Positions 1-8,097 are shown, counted from the stretch's first letter. The stretch: DNA of 23,733 bases from DASZXJ01 sp035545895 (GCA_035545895.1 DASZXJ010000235.1:1-23733); one strand, 5' to 3'. Notes: generated by a model from the sequence alone, not told the origin. Program-made: numbers and translations.

Positions 1-164
1 GAATGATGATGGCGTATTTCATGGTTTGGCTTCAGTCTTTAATATCTCGCCGATTTTGTACCGGGAATCCAGCAAAGGTGAAACTGGAACAGAAGCGCGG
101 CTCACCGATATGAGGATCGGAAGCCAAACCACAAAACATGAGGGGGTGCATCAAAATAATTGTA

Positions 165-941
165 CTATTTTGATCGGCGTCTGCGAGACATCAGCGGCAA
201 TACGCCCACCAGGGCAATGGCAAGGCCGGCAGGTTCGGGAACCACGTCAGTGAAAGCGGTGCCAACAACGAAATTGTCGATCGTTGCCGTGGGTGCCGCC
301 GACGCGGAACCCTGCCTCAAATTTGCCGTCTTTAAGATGGTTGGCTCGGCCGCAGTCCATGTGTAATTGAGATAGGCCGTATTGCTGCCTTCGGTGATGT
401 TCGTTGGATTGACATACAACACCATCGTGTCGTTTGTCGCGCCAGCCACGAAATTCCAGGTGAGTGCGATATGGTATTTCGTGTTCAGCGACAGCACGGT
501 AGTGCCATAGGTCACTGCGCCGCTCGTATCCTGTAATCCGAAGAAAAAACCGCCCGTGGTGCTCTTTGCAAAGAGCCGTTCGTCGAAGGAGCCTCCAAGG
601 GTTTCACCGAGATTGAGAAAGTAGTCGCCGCCGCTTTGAGCGGCAGTGACGGTGATGTCAGCACCGGTGTAAATGGCGTTGCCATCCGTGTGGTTGACGT
701 TTGATGTGAACGCCTTATATGCATCCTGGCCAGAACTGGTGAGTGAAACAAATTTGTCAGTCGAGCCGGCAACGGTCACTGCCTGAGTGCCGGAGTTGGA
801 TTCGGTCCAGCCACTTTGTCCAACCAAGTTTCCGTTTGTATACCCGTCAAAGGTCTCGTTAAAGACAGGGGTTGCGCCGGTCGTACTCGCGAATATGACC
901 ACTGGAATTGCCGCCGACAGTCCTTTGAGGCGATTGCGCAT
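165..941 (-). CDS. PEP-CTERM secreted protein with LamG/concanavalin-like domain
   Basis: This is a 258-residue exported protein. An N-terminal signal segment (about residues 1-23) is followed by a beta-rich body that opens with FNETFDGYTNG, typical of secreted LamG/concanavalin A-like proteins. The C-terminus has the full PEP-CTERM tripartite signal: VPEP near residue 235, a hydrophobic stretch, then the basic tail RRRRSK. Such proteins are recognised by an exosortase and processed at the outer envelope; no exosortase is in this window. I chose the ATG at 941 because GGGAGGAAAG lies directly upstream at the right distance. A 15-codon longer frame exists but has no ribosome site. The ligand is unknown, and a carbohydrate or extracellular-matrix role is only inference. 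The gene is alone on its strand. Confidence 0.85.
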   Translation of the reverse strand: MRNRLKGLSAAIPVVIFASTTGATPVFNETFDGYTNGNLVGQSGWTESNSGTQAVTVAGSTDKFVSLTSSGQDAYKAFTSNVNHTDGNAIYTGADITVTAAQSGGDYFLNLGETLGGSFDERLFAKSTTGGFFFGLQDTSGAVTYGTTVLSLNTKYHIALTWNFVAGATNDTMVLYVNPTNITEGSNTAYLNYTWTAAEPTILKTANLRQGSASAAPTATIDNFVVGTAFTDVVPEPAGLAIALVGVLPLMSRRRRSK

Positions 942-954
942 TTGACTTTCCTCC

Positions 955-970
955 CGCCCTTGCGAGGGCG
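955..970 (-). promoter_or_regulatory. Hairpin next to the ribosome site of the PEP-CTERM gene
   Basis: CGCCCT and AGGGCG form a perfect 6-bp stem with a 4-base TGCG loop. On the minus strand the 3' arm runs straight into the GGGAGG ribosome-binding sequence. It could tune translation; that function is inferred from position only. Confidence 0.35.
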
Positions 971-1017
971 TGTGATAAATTTTCAATTACGAGCCGAGAT
1001 ATTTGGTTGGCGCAAAG

Positions 1018-1046
1018 ATTATAACCCCTACCGACCTCACCGCCAG
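1018..1046 (-). promoter_or_regulatory. Candidate promoter of the PEP-CTERM gene
   Basis: A perfect TATAAT -10 hexamer lies at 1023-1018 on the minus strand. At a 17-base spacing, the -35 position (1046-1041) reads CTGGCG, a poor match. The start codon is about 75 bases downstream. The -10 is convincing, the -35 is not. Confidence 0.35.
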
Positions 1047-1134
1047 CGCAATCCTAAAAGTCTGAATAAACGGGCGGATGGATTTAAGTCTTTTTTAATT
1101 CGACACTTGTGCGTGATGCCGACGACGCGAAATT

Positions 1135-1185
1135 GGCTCCGCACCTGTCGTTCGCCAAAAAACGTGAACCGACAGGTTCGGAGCC
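1135..1185. repeat. Long inverted repeat after the sigma-factor operon
   Basis: GGCTCCGCACCTGTCG (1135-1150) pairs with its near-perfect reverse complement at 1170-1185, with one mismatch in 16 and a 19-base loop. It begins 24 bases after the stop codon of the last gene of the 2641-1210 operon. It is well placed to end or stabilise that transcript. No T-run follows the stem on the minus strand, so it is not a standard intrinsic terminator. Confidence 0.6.
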
Positions 1186-1209
1186 ATTCGCCATTTTATC
1201 AGACGTTGT

Positions 1210-1716
1210 CTATTGGGATTTGATTAGCACATCATATTGCTCGAGCGCTTTATCCGATTGGCCTGACTGCCGGAAGAGGTCTGCGAGCTGTATGCGGATG
1301 GCGCGCTGGATGGCGGGGTCCTTTACCTCGGCGAGCGTTTTATTGAGGTAGGTGATGGCGCTTTCCGGTCCGCGCTGGCGGAGAATGTCGGTGGCGGAGA
1401 CGACCGCCGCCACGCCGGATGCGGTTCGATCCTGCGAAAGCTTGGCCATTCGATCGACCACGTCGAGATACGCGCGGAGCGCTTCGACCTTTTGCATGTC
1501 AGCAGGAGGCGGGGGCCCGCCGCGACCGCCGCGCGGGCCGCCCATCATCGCGCCTGCTCCGCCTGGATATGGCCGGTCGAATCCGCCTCCTCGACCTTGC
1601 GGGCCACCGAAGTCCCCCTGCTGATCGTTGGGCGGCGGGGGGTCTTGTGCGAACAGCGGCGCGCTCAATACGCACATAAAAAACAAAATCAATGTGGTGA
1701 TTGAAACCCGTTTCAT
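1210..1716 (-). CDS. Secreted Gly/Pro-rich protein with helical TPR-like C-terminus
   Basis: This 168-residue protein has a clear signal peptide (hydrophobic core about 5-20, cleavage near LFAQ-DPP). A low-complexity segment rich in Gly, Pro and Arg follows (about 26-70), then a helical region to the C-terminus. The last 40 residues (AIQRAIRIQLADLFRQSGQ, then SDKALEQYDVLI) resemble a single tetratricopeptide repeat. The ATG is preceded by AGGAG and overlaps the upstream gene's stop as ATGA, so translation is probably coupled. As third gene after an ECF sigma factor and a membrane anti-sigma-like protein, it may be an envelope partner of that signalling pair, but I recognise no named family and assign no function. 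Confidence 0.8.
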   Translation of the reverse strand: MKRVSITTLILFFMCVLSAPLFAQDPPPPNDQQGDFGGPQGRGGGFDRPYPGGAGAMMGGPRGGRGGPPPPADMQKVEALRAYLDVVDRMAKLSQDRTASGVAAVVSATDILRQRGPESAITYLNKTLAEVKDPAIQRAIRIQLADLFRQSGQSDKALEQYDVLIKSQ

Positions 1717-2108
1717 ACCGACTCCTGTGTGGTTGACTGTGTTTGCGATTGCTCGTCCGGCGACATCGAAAAACTCGGGACCGAGATGCTGAATGACGGC
1801 GCTGTCGGAGCCAGATCAATTTCCGTTGAAAGCTGTGGAATTGCAAATGTTGGTACATCGCCGAGCGACACCTGGGTCGTCGGCGCGGGTTGCTCCACGA
1901 CAATTGCAACCGTTTCGGCCGGATTTTCCGGGCGCATAAACAGCACGAGCGCAATCGCCGCCGCCGCGGCCGCCGCGCCCGCAAAACTCCATAGCCACCG
2001 GCCCATGCCGCGCTGCTGCCTGAGAATCTCCTCCGCCAGATCACCCGGATAGCGGTTCTTCCGGTATTCAGCCGTCAGTTCATCAAGATGTTTTCTTAAA
2101 TCGTTCAT
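1713..2108 (-). CDS. Single-pass membrane protein, putative anti-sigma factor
   Basis: This 131-residue protein starts at MNDLRKHL. A short charged cytoplasmic segment (about 1-36) is followed by one Ala-rich transmembrane helix (about 38-58) and a 70-residue Pro/Ser/Thr-rich extracytoplasmic tail. Its start overlaps the sigma-factor stop as ATGA, and its own stop overlaps the next start the same way. The order sigma factor then one-TM protein is the usual sigma/anti-sigma layout, and that is the main reason for the call. The cytoplasmic part lacks the HxxxCxxC motif of zinc-type anti-sigma factors, so the family is not identified. A 25-codon longer frame would run inside the sigma gene and is less likely. 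Confidence 0.7.
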   Translation of the reverse strand: MNDLRKHLDELTAEYRKNRYPGDLAEEILRQQRGMGRWLWSFAGAAAAAAAIALVLFMRPENPAETVAIVVEQPAPTTQVSLGDVPTFAIPQLSTEIDLAPTAPSFSISVPSFSMSPDEQSQTQSTTQESV

Positions 2109-2641
2109 GCCAATGCCTTCAGTTTTGCTTTCAGAATCCGCAGCGCCTGGTGCACGGTTGCTTTGACGGTTCCGGTTGCGCACTGCATGGCCGCTGCGGT
2201 GTCTTCGACGCTCATTTCCTCGAAATACCGGAGCATGACTGCCTCGCGCTGGCGATCGGACAGATGCTCCATCGCCCGGTGCAGCATGCCGCGATGCTCG
2301 TCGGTGCTGACCGAGTCTTCGGGAAATTCCGCGCCGCTCTGCACCGACGCCAATTGCTGATTGTCCGCGGCGCGCTGGGAAGAACCTGCCTTTCGACGCA
2401 TTTCGCGGGCGACGTTGATCGCGATGCCGATCGACCAGGTCGAGATCGAGCTATCTCCCCTGTAGCGAGGCAAATCCCGGAGAAACCGCAGGGCTGTCTC
2501 TTGGACGGCATCGCGCGCATCGTCGGCGTTTGCCAAAAGCCCCAGTGACATGCGGTACCAGACATCCCCAAGCCGCCGCAACAGCGTCGCCTGTGCGTCG
2601 CGATCGCCACGACGGGCAGCTTCGATGGTGACCTGATCCAC
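2105..2641 (-). CDS. ECF-type RNA polymerase sigma factor
   Basis: This sigma-70 family protein of about 178 residues has only regions 2 and 4, the extracytoplasmic-function layout. Region 2 includes DDARDAVQETALRFLRDL and the promoter-melting stretch STWSIGIAINVARE. Region 4 at the C-terminus has LSDRQREAVMLRYFEEMS followed by the helix-turn-helix GTVKATVHQALRILK. I chose the GTG at 2641 because AAGGAAG sits five bases upstream. A GTG ten codons earlier (2671) is possible but lacks a ribosome site. It would direct RNA polymerase to a small regulon, with activity probably held in check by the overlapping membrane protein downstream. I could not identify its ECF subgroup or target promoters. 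Confidence 0.9.
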   Translation of the reverse strand: MDQVTIEAARRGDRDAQATLLRRLGDVWYRMSLGLLANADDARDAVQETALRFLRDLPRYRGDSSISTWSIGIAINVAREMRRKAGSSQRAADNQQLASVQSGAEFPEDSVSTDEHRGMLHRAMEHLSDRQREAVMLRYFEEMSVEDTAAAMQCATGTVKATVHQALRILKAKLKALA

Positions 2642-2744
2642 GCGTGCTTCCTTGAAGTCTGTGCCGTTCACTCGTCCAGAGTTTAGTTGGAACTCAATGC
2701 CGCGTTAAATGGGGCGGTTTTGGCTTCGTTTTGCCAAATTCCGG

Positions 2745-2834
2745 TAATGGGTCGGTTTGAGAAGTTTTGGATTGAAATTCATCCAGTTGATCGAGTTCTC
2801 CCCGGGCAAAGCCCGGGGCTTTAGACCCGGGGTT
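2745..2834. repeat. Dispersed palindromic element, copy A (REP-like)
   Basis: The element opens with GTAATGGGTCGGTTTGAGA (2745-2763), then ATTCATCCA. Next comes a perfect hairpin, CCCCGGGC-AAA-GCCCGGGG (2800-2818), followed by a further CCCGGGG arm. The opening and ATTCATCCA recur at 13034, next to a different GC-rich palindrome. This suggests a family of short intergenic elements. No gene lies in it. Confidence 0.6.
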
Positions 2835-2842
2835 CCGCAACC

Positions 2843-2870
2843 GCGACATTTTGCGACATTTTGCGACATT
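2843..2870. repeat. Short tandem repeat, 10-bp unit
   Basis: The unit GCGACATTTT occurs twice perfectly and a third time as GCGACATT followed by AT. It directly follows the palindromic element. No function is evident. Confidence 0.7.
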
Positions 2871-3396
2871 ATTTTTCATTGCGGCAAAAGTGGTCCATTG
2901 CCAAACATCGCAGAGCAAAGGACTTGCACGTAAAACGGCGTAATTGGGTTCGTTTTGAATTTTTCGATGTACGCCATTCTCAAACCTCCAATTTGGAATT
3001 GGCTCAATTCCAATTTCGATCCTTCCTCCAGCTATTAAGAATGACGCAAAATCCCCGCGACTTTAGCCCTTTCAAAATTATTTTTATCGCGTTAATCGGG
3101 TTGGTGTCTTCGGTGGAGACGAACAATTTGATTGGGCTTGTCCGAGCACACGGATATTTGCCATGAACCAGCGCTAAAAATAGGTAAAAAGTATCAATAT
3201 CTGGGCTTTGCGAAGGTCGTGAACTACGATGAATAAGGCTTATTGCCGGCATCGGCCGACGACAATCTGACCGTTACAGTCCTTGTAACCCTTTATTATC
3301 TGGTGTTTTTCCATATAACCTGCATTGTGCGCAGCCCGGTTGGTCCGTTGCTTGCCTCGCTTATCACTCTTCTTAGCTTTGAATGGATGTTCTACA
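2871..3396. other. Gene-poor, AT-richer intergenic stretch
   Basis: There is no convincing gene here. TTCGTTTTG occurs at 2949-2957 and also at 2726-2734. A hairpin TTGGAATTG-GCT-CAATTCCAA lies at 2993-3013. Base composition and codon pattern differ from neighbouring genes. The stretch looks like decayed dispersed repeats of the kind common in planctomycete genomes (inference). The typA promoter must lie towards the right end. A -10-like TATAAC occurs at 3314, but no -35 at proper spacing was found. Confidence 0.5.
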
Positions 3397-5256
3397 ATGA
3401 ATCACGTGCGTAACGATATTCGCAATGTCGCCATCATCGCCCACGTCGACCACGGCAAAACGACGCTGGTGGATGCTTTGCTTCGCCAGAGCGGCAATTT
3501 CCGGGAAAGCCAGGTCGCGCAGGATACTCTGCTGGACTCCAATCCGCTGGAACGTGAACGTGGCATCACGATTCTGTCGAAAAACGTGGCAATCAAGTAC
3601 GTGGACCCGGTTACCAAGGAGTCTTACAAGATCAACCTGATCGACACCCCCGGCCACGCCGATTTTGGCGGTGAGGTCGAACGCGTGCTTTCGATGGCGG
3701 ATGGATGTTTTCTGCTGGTGGATGCGGCTGAGGGCCCGATGCCGCAGACCCGGTTTGTGCTGAAAAAAGCCTTCCAGCATGAGTTGCGCCCCATTGTGAT
3801 TATCAACAAGATTGACCGGCCCGACGCCCGCGCCAATGCGGTGCTGGATGAAGTATTCGACCTGTTTGTCGAACTCGGTGCCGATGATGAGGCTTTGGAT
3901 TTCCCGGTGCTTTATGCGTCCGGCCGGGCGGGAACGGCATCATGGTCTTTGGAAAAGCCGGGCGAAAACATTCAGCCGGTCTTCGAGGCGTTGCTGAAGC
4001 ATGTACCCAGCCCGCATGGCGACCCAGACAAGTCGCTGCAGATTCAGATCCAGACGATTCAATACAACGATTACGTCGGCCGAATCGGTGTCGGACGGAT
4101 TTACAACGGCCGAATAAAGACCGGTCAGCAGGTCAAAGTCTGCAAGCGCGATGGCGAACAGGTCCAGTCGAAGGTGCAGCAGTTGCAGGCATTCGACGGT
4201 CTGGGACGCGCCAATATCGAACAATCCGAAGCCGGGGATATTGTCGCGCTGATCGGCCTGGAAACCGTCGATATTGGTGACAGCATCTGTGACCCCGTCA
4301 ATCCTCAGCCATTGCAGGCGCAGGAAATTGAACCGCCGACGCTGACGATGATGTTCAGCGTGAATGATTCGCCATTTGTTGGTCGCGAAGGCAAATACGT
4401 TACCTCTCGAAACCTGCGCGAGCGCTTGAACAAGGAACTGGAAAGCAACGTCGCATTGAAAGTCACCGAAACAGATAATAAGGATGCATTCAAGGTCAGC
4501 GGGCGAGGCTTGCTGCACCTGGGCATCTTGGTCGAAAACATGCGCCGCGAAGGATATGAGCTGTCGATCTCCAAGCCGCATGTGATTATGCGAAAAGACG
4601 CGGATGGCAATGTGCAGGAGCCGATCGAATATCTGGTGGTGGATGTTCCCGAAAAGAACATGGGCGGCGTGATGGAACTGGTCGGCAACCGCAAGGGTGA
4701 ACTGGTTCGCATGGACAATCGACAGGGGCAGGTGCATCTTGAATTTACGATTCCCGCGCGAGGCCTGATCGGCCTGCGCACCCGCATGCTCACCGCCACG
4801 CAGGGGCAGGCGATCATGCACCATAATTTTTACGAATATGCGGCAACGCGCGGCGAGGTCCCCAGCCGCAGCAACGGCGTGATGATCAGCATGGTCGCCG
4901 GCAACGTAAACGCCTACGCCTTGAATAATCTTCAGGAGCGAGGCGTGATGTTTGTCGAGCCGGGCGAGCCGGTTTATGAAGGCCAAATCGTCGCGGAAAA
5001 TGCGCGTGATAGCGACATGACCGTCAATCCGACCACCGCCAAGAAATTGTCCAACATGCGAACCACGTCGAGCGATGAAAATATCATCCTCAAGCCCGCG
5101 CGCAAGATGACGCTTGAACAAGCGCTGGAGTACATCGAAGAAGATGAACTGGTCGAAGTCACACCTCAAAGCATTCGGCTGCGCAAGGAGATGCTTTCGG
5201 AAAACGCGCGCAAGAAGGCGGGGCGTAAGAAGGTTGTCGAGGAAGTAGCGGTTTGA
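3397..5256 (+). CDS. typA: Ribosome-associated translational GTPase TypA/BipA
   Basis: This 619-residue GTPase is of the BipA family (usual length about 605-615) and acts on the ribosome in 50S assembly and stress adaptation. All GTPase motifs are intact: AHVDHGKTT (15-23), RERGITI (53-59), DTPGHADF (83-90) and NKID (137-140). Elongation-factor-like domains II, III and V follow, with the family-typical LLHLGILVENMRREGYEL and the C-terminal segment containing VNPTTAKKLSNMR. I chose MNHVRNDIRN as the start because family members begin just before RNVAIIAHVDHGKT. A 24-codon extension upstream is out of keeping with the family. The ribosome site is weak. The next gene overlaps its stop, so the two are probably co-transcribed. 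Confidence 0.96.
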   Translation: MNHVRNDIRNVAIIAHVDHGKTTLVDALLRQSGNFRESQVAQDTLLDSNPLERERGITILSKNVAIKYVDPVTKESYKINLIDTPGHADFGGEVERVLSMADGCFLLVDAAEGPMPQTRFVLKKAFQHELRPIVIINKIDRPDARANAVLDEVFDLFVELGADDEALDFPVLYASGRAGTASWSLEKPGENIQPVFEALLKHVPSPHGDPDKSLQIQIQTIQYNDYVGRIGVGRIYNGRIKTGQQVKVCKRDGEQVQSKVQQLQAFDGLGRANIEQSEAGDIVALIGLETVDIGDSICDPVNPQPLQAQEIEPPTLTMMFSVNDSPFVGREGKYVTSRNLRERLNKELESNVALKVTETDNKDAFKVSGRGLLHLGILVENMRREGYELSISKPHVIMRKDADGNVQEPIEYLVVDVPEKNMGGVMELVGNRKGELVRMDNRQGQVHLEFTIPARGLIGLRTRMLTATQGQAIMHHNFYEYAATRGEVPSRSNGVMISMVAGNVNAYALNNLQERGVMFVEPGEPVYEGQIVAENARDSDMTVNPTTAKKLSNMRTTSSDENIILKPARKMTLEQALEYIEEDELVEVTPQSIRLRKEMLSENARKKAGRKKVVEEVAV

Positions 5257-5981
5257 TGAGCCGGCCCAGGATTGGAATTACGGTTGATTACGATGACGAT
5301 TTGATCAATTACGAATCGCCATACGGATATTCCGCCGCGGTGGAAAAGGCCGGCGGTTTGCCGATCCTTCTTCCCTATCGTGCAGACCTTTCGCTTATTG
5401 CCGAGTATGTCGATCTGATCGATGGCATGCTTTTTTCCGGCGGCAACGATCTCGATCCCAAGGCGTGGGGCGAGGAATATCATCCGAAAACCGCGCCGGT
5501 CGATCCGCTTCGCGAAAAATTCGAGCGGGCGCTAATGATTGAGGTGGAAAATCGCCGCATTCCGACACTTGGCATTTGCATGGGCAGCCAGCTCATGAAT
5601 GTGCATCGCGGGGGAAGTCTGCATCAGTTTCTGCCGGAATTGGATCGTCCCAACGCAATCGAACATCGCAAAACCGGCGGCGAAAAAATTCGCGGGGAAG
5701 ATCAGGTCAATCGCCATGCGATTTTGATCGAGAAGGATTCATCGGCGGGGCAGGCGATTCGAAAAGGCGAGATTTCCGCCAACACCAGTCACAAGCAATC
5801 GGTGAATAAGGTGGGCCGGGGCCTGCGCATCATCGCCAAGTCTCCCGACGGCGTTGTTGAGGGCATCGAAGACCCCTCCATGCCGCTGTGGCTTGGTGTG
5901 CAATGGCATCCCGAGCGGCTTCATGATGAGCCGGAACATCTGGCGTTGTTCAAGCTGTTGGTCGAAAAAGCAAGGAAATAG
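5256..5981 (+). CDS. Class I glutamine amidotransferase-like, peptidase C26 type
   Basis: This 241-residue protein is of the gamma-glutamyl-gamma-aminobutyrate hydrolase (PuuD-like) family. The oxyanion-strand motif MLFSGGNDLDP lies at about 58-68. The nucleophile Cys108 is in LGICMGSQLMN, and the His218/Glu220 pair is in GVQWHPE, so the catalytic triad is complete. The family hydrolyses gamma-glutamyl amides; the real substrate here is unknown. The start ATG overlaps the typA stop by one base (TGATG), with GGAAG upstream, and a TTG one codon earlier is a lesser alternative. No polyamine-catabolic genes lie nearby, so a putrescine-pathway role is not supported by context. Confidence 0.9.
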   Translation: MSRPRIGITVDYDDDLINYESPYGYSAAVEKAGGLPILLPYRADLSLIAEYVDLIDGMLFSGGNDLDPKAWGEEYHPKTAPVDPLREKFERALMIEVENRRIPTLGICMGSQLMNVHRGGSLHQFLPELDRPNAIEHRKTGGEKIRGEDQVNRHAILIEKDSSAGQAIRKGEISANTSHKQSVNKVGRGLRIIAKSPDGVVEGIEDPSMPLWLGVQWHPERLHDEPEHLALFKLLVEKARK

Positions 5982-6013
5982 CGAGGCGGTTCCCGGACGG
6001 CTACATTACCTCC

Positions 6014-7069
6014 GTGGCAAAGCGAGCGCTTCTACTCATTACCGACCTTGAACTGGGCGGCATGCCGACCGTGGTGCGCGAATTGGCTAGTCGTTTGCGC
6101 GATGAAGTGGAAGTGGCCTGCCTGGCGCCGTGGGGACCGGTGGCGGATCAGATTCGCGATGGCGGAGTTGAAGTCACTGCGCTGGGCGCAACGGGGCCAG
6201 CAGATGTCGCGGTAATCGGGCGGCTGATCCATCTCATTCGGGCCAGGCGGTTCGAGACCGTTTTGAGCTTTCTCGTGCACGCCAATACCGTGGCAGCGAT
6301 CTCATCATGGTTTTGCCCGGAAGTCCGGTTTATTCAATCCATTCACACTGCGCAGCCATATCCGAAATGGCACTGGATCGTGCAGGGAATCGTTTATCAT
6401 TTTGCGCATAAAGTGATTGTTCCGTCGCAATCGGTGGCAAACGTTTTGCATGACTGGTCCGCGGTGCCATGGGATAAAGTTCAGATCATTCCCAATGGGC
6501 AATCGATGGTTGAAATTGCCCCACAACGAGTATTGTTCCGACCACAAATCGTGGTGGGATTTCTCGGAAGGCTTGATCCAATCAAGCGTTTGACTGACCT
6601 GGTGCGTGCGATGACGTTTTTGGATGATCGATTTGAATTGAACATTTTTGGAGAAGGTCAGGATCGCACAAATATTGAGCGCGAAATTACTCAACTCGGT
6701 TTGGCGAATCGGGTCAAACTCTTTGGTGCCACCGACAAGCCGCAGTCAGCAATTGAAACAATGGACTTGCTTGTGCTTTGCTCGCAGGCCGAGGGATTTG
6801 GTCTGGCGTTAACCGAAGCAATGGCAGCGGGGGTGCCGGTGATTGGGACCGATGTGCCGGGAATTCGCGATGTCATTCGCCATGAAGAAACGGGATTGCT
6901 GGTACCGGTAGGCGAGCCTGGCAAACTCGCCCGTGCCATTGAGCGAATGGCAAGTTCCGAGTCCATGCGAAAGCAATTAATCGAAAATGCGTTGATCGAC
7001 GTGCGTCGCCGATACGATTGGAATGTGGTGTTGCCGCAATATCGGAGGATTCTTGGATTGGATGATTGA
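6014..7069 (+). CDS. Glycosyltransferase family 4 protein (GT-B fold)
   Basis: This 351-residue protein has the two Rossmann halves of a GT-B glycosyltransferase. The N-terminal half has the nucleotide-sugar enzyme opening LLITDLELGGMPTVVREL. The C-terminal donor-binding half begins at VVGFLGRLDPIKRLTDLV (about 180-197). It contains the retaining-enzyme E-x7-E motif at Glu260 and Glu268 (AEGFGLALTEAM), then GVPVIGTDVPGIRDVI. It probably transfers a sugar to a lipid or polysaccharide at the inner face of the membrane. The start is GTG with no Shine-Dalgarno sequence, so the exact start is uncertain. It follows the amidotransferase by 32 bases. It is convergent with the acyltransferase, with 19 bases between stops and no terminator hairpin seen. 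The product sugar cannot be named. Confidence 0.9.
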   Translation: MAKRALLLITDLELGGMPTVVRELASRLRDEVEVACLAPWGPVADQIRDGGVEVTALGATGPADVAVIGRLIHLIRARRFETVLSFLVHANTVAAISSWFCPEVRFIQSIHTAQPYPKWHWIVQGIVYHFAHKVIVPSQSVANVLHDWSAVPWDKVQIIPNGQSMVEIAPQRVLFRPQIVVGFLGRLDPIKRLTDLVRAMTFLDDRFELNIFGEGQDRTNIEREITQLGLANRVKLFGATDKPQSAIETMDLLVLCSQAEGFGLALTEAMAAGVPVIGTDVPGIRDVIRHEETGLLVPVGEPGKLARAIERMASSESMRKQLIENALIDVRRRYDWNVVLPQYRRILGLDD

Positions 7070-7088
7070 TCGAGCGAACTAAGTCAAT

Positions 7089-8018
7089 TCAATCATATTT
7101 TTCCGGCTCTTCACCCTTGGGGCGGGTTTTCCATCGGCGGTGCACCCATAGATATTGGCCCGGATCTTCGCGCACGAATTTTTCGATGGCTGCGGTGTAT
7201 CGCTGGGTGATGTATCTCAGCGGGTCCGGCTCATCCTTCCAATCCTTCGGCCAGATCAGGTCGCTCATGCCCAGGCGAAATCGGAAGCCTTTGCCGACGC
7301 GTCGCGCGTAACCAACGATAATCGGTACTTCCCGTTCCATCGCCAACAAGCCAATTGATTTGTACGTGCTGGCTTTGCGTCCAAAGAAATCGACGAATAT
7401 TCCCTTGGGCCCGGCGTTTTGGTCGGCGATGAAACCGACGGCGCCTTTTTGGTCGAGGGTTTTCAGCACATCGTCGGTGGCGCCTTTCTTGCCGATGATT
7501 TTCTGGCCGCGGCGCTCGCGCACGCCGAGCATCCATTCATTGATGTAAGGATTATCCAAAGGCCTGGCGACGCTGGTGGTTTCAAAGCCGAGGGTGGCAA
7601 AGGCATATCCCAGAATTTCCCAGTTACCGTAATGCCCGGTGAGCATAATCACGCCATGATGCTTGCCCATCATCAAGCCAAGCACGGGCGAGACGGTATC
7701 GACATCGATGTATTTGGCGAAAGTCGGAATCTGCACCAGCCGGGTGGTAAAAAGCACTTCAACCGCCAGCAGAAACATCTGCCTCATGCTTTCTCGCGCC
7801 ATTTCACGGCGGACGGGTTCGGGCATGTCGGGGAAACTGCGGCGAAGATTGCCCAAGGCCCGCTCGCGATGGCGTTTATCCACGACGTACATCACATCGC
7901 CCAGCAACCGGGCGGCAGCCAGATTCAGGTCCAGCGGCCAGGTATGAAGCATCATGGAGACCAGGCGCAGTCCGACGTATTGCAGGCGGTCAATAAGGTC
8001 ATTTCGGGGTTTGGCCAT
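7089..8018 (-). CDS. LpxL/HtrB-like lysophospholipid acyltransferase
   Basis: This 309-residue protein is of the lipid A biosynthesis lauroyl/myristoyl acyltransferase family and transfers an acyl chain onto a lipid A-type or other membrane acceptor at the cytoplasmic membrane. The catalytic HX4E motif is at His129 and Glu134 (LTGHYGNWEILG). Downstream family blocks are GFIADQNAGPKGIFVDFFGR and REVPIIVGYARR. An N-terminal amphipathic or membrane region spans about 10-45, and the C-terminus has YLWVHRRWKTRP, typical of the family. The ATG is not preceded by a strong ribosome site. With the convergent GT4 gene it suggests an envelope-glycolipid function for this locus, which is inference. Confidence 0.92.
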   Translation of the reverse strand: MAKPRNDLIDRLQYVGLRLVSMMLHTWPLDLNLAAARLLGDVMYVVDKRHRERALGNLRRSFPDMPEPVRREMARESMRQMFLLAVEVLFTTRLVQIPTFAKYIDVDTVSPVLGLMMGKHHGVIMLTGHYGNWEILGYAFATLGFETTSVARPLDNPYINEWMLGVRERRGQKIIGKKGATDDVLKTLDQKGAVGFIADQNAGPKGIFVDFFGRKASTYKSIGLLAMEREVPIIVGYARRVGKGFRFRLGMSDLIWPKDWKDEPDPLRYITQRYTAAIEKFVREDPGQYLWVHRRWKTRPKGEEPEKYD

Positions 8019-8076
8019 CGAGGGCGGGATTCTAATCGGCTTATGTATGGCTGAAAACCGTGGATATTAGGATATT

Positions 8077-8092
8077 TAGGTATTATTACCTA
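8077..8092 (+). promoter_or_regulatory. TTAGG-type inverted repeat, candidate iron-regulator operator
   Basis: TAGGTA-TTAT-TACCTA is a perfect inverted repeat, ending five bases before the feo -35 hexamer. A further TTAGG half lies at 8067-8071. Half-sites of the form TTAGG...CCTAA are bound by DtxR/IdeR-type metalloregulators, although the spacing here (16 bp, even centre) differs from the classic 19-bp box. The location upstream of feoA supports metal-dependent control; the regulator identity is inference. Confidence 0.5.
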
Positions 8093-8097
8093 TGTTG

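Noticed and set aside
150..174. AT-rich inverted repeat ATCAAAATA/TATTTTGAT over the PEP-CTERM stop codon as a terminator
   Set aside because: The stem is nearly all A:T and is followed by GC-rich bases with no T-run on the minus strand, so terminator function is not supported.
2876..2977. A 33-codon minus-strand frame with GGAGG upstream
   Set aside because: It lies in a repeat-like tract and its peptide resembles repeat-derived false genes. There is no independent evidence of coding.
3325..3396. A 24-codon N-terminal extension of the typA frame with a signal-like hydrophobic stretch
   Set aside because: TypA family proteins begin just before RNVAIIAHVDHGKT and are cytoplasmic. The extension has no ribosome site.
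3940..5169. A 409-codon open frame on the minus strand inside typA
   Set aside because: It lies wholly within a firmly identified gene, and its protein (many His, Phe, Asp) has no family features. It is a reverse-strand shadow of high-GC codons.
7070..7088. Shared terminator between the convergent glycosyltransferase and acyltransferase genes
   Set aside because: The gap is only 19 bases and no stem could be drawn within it.
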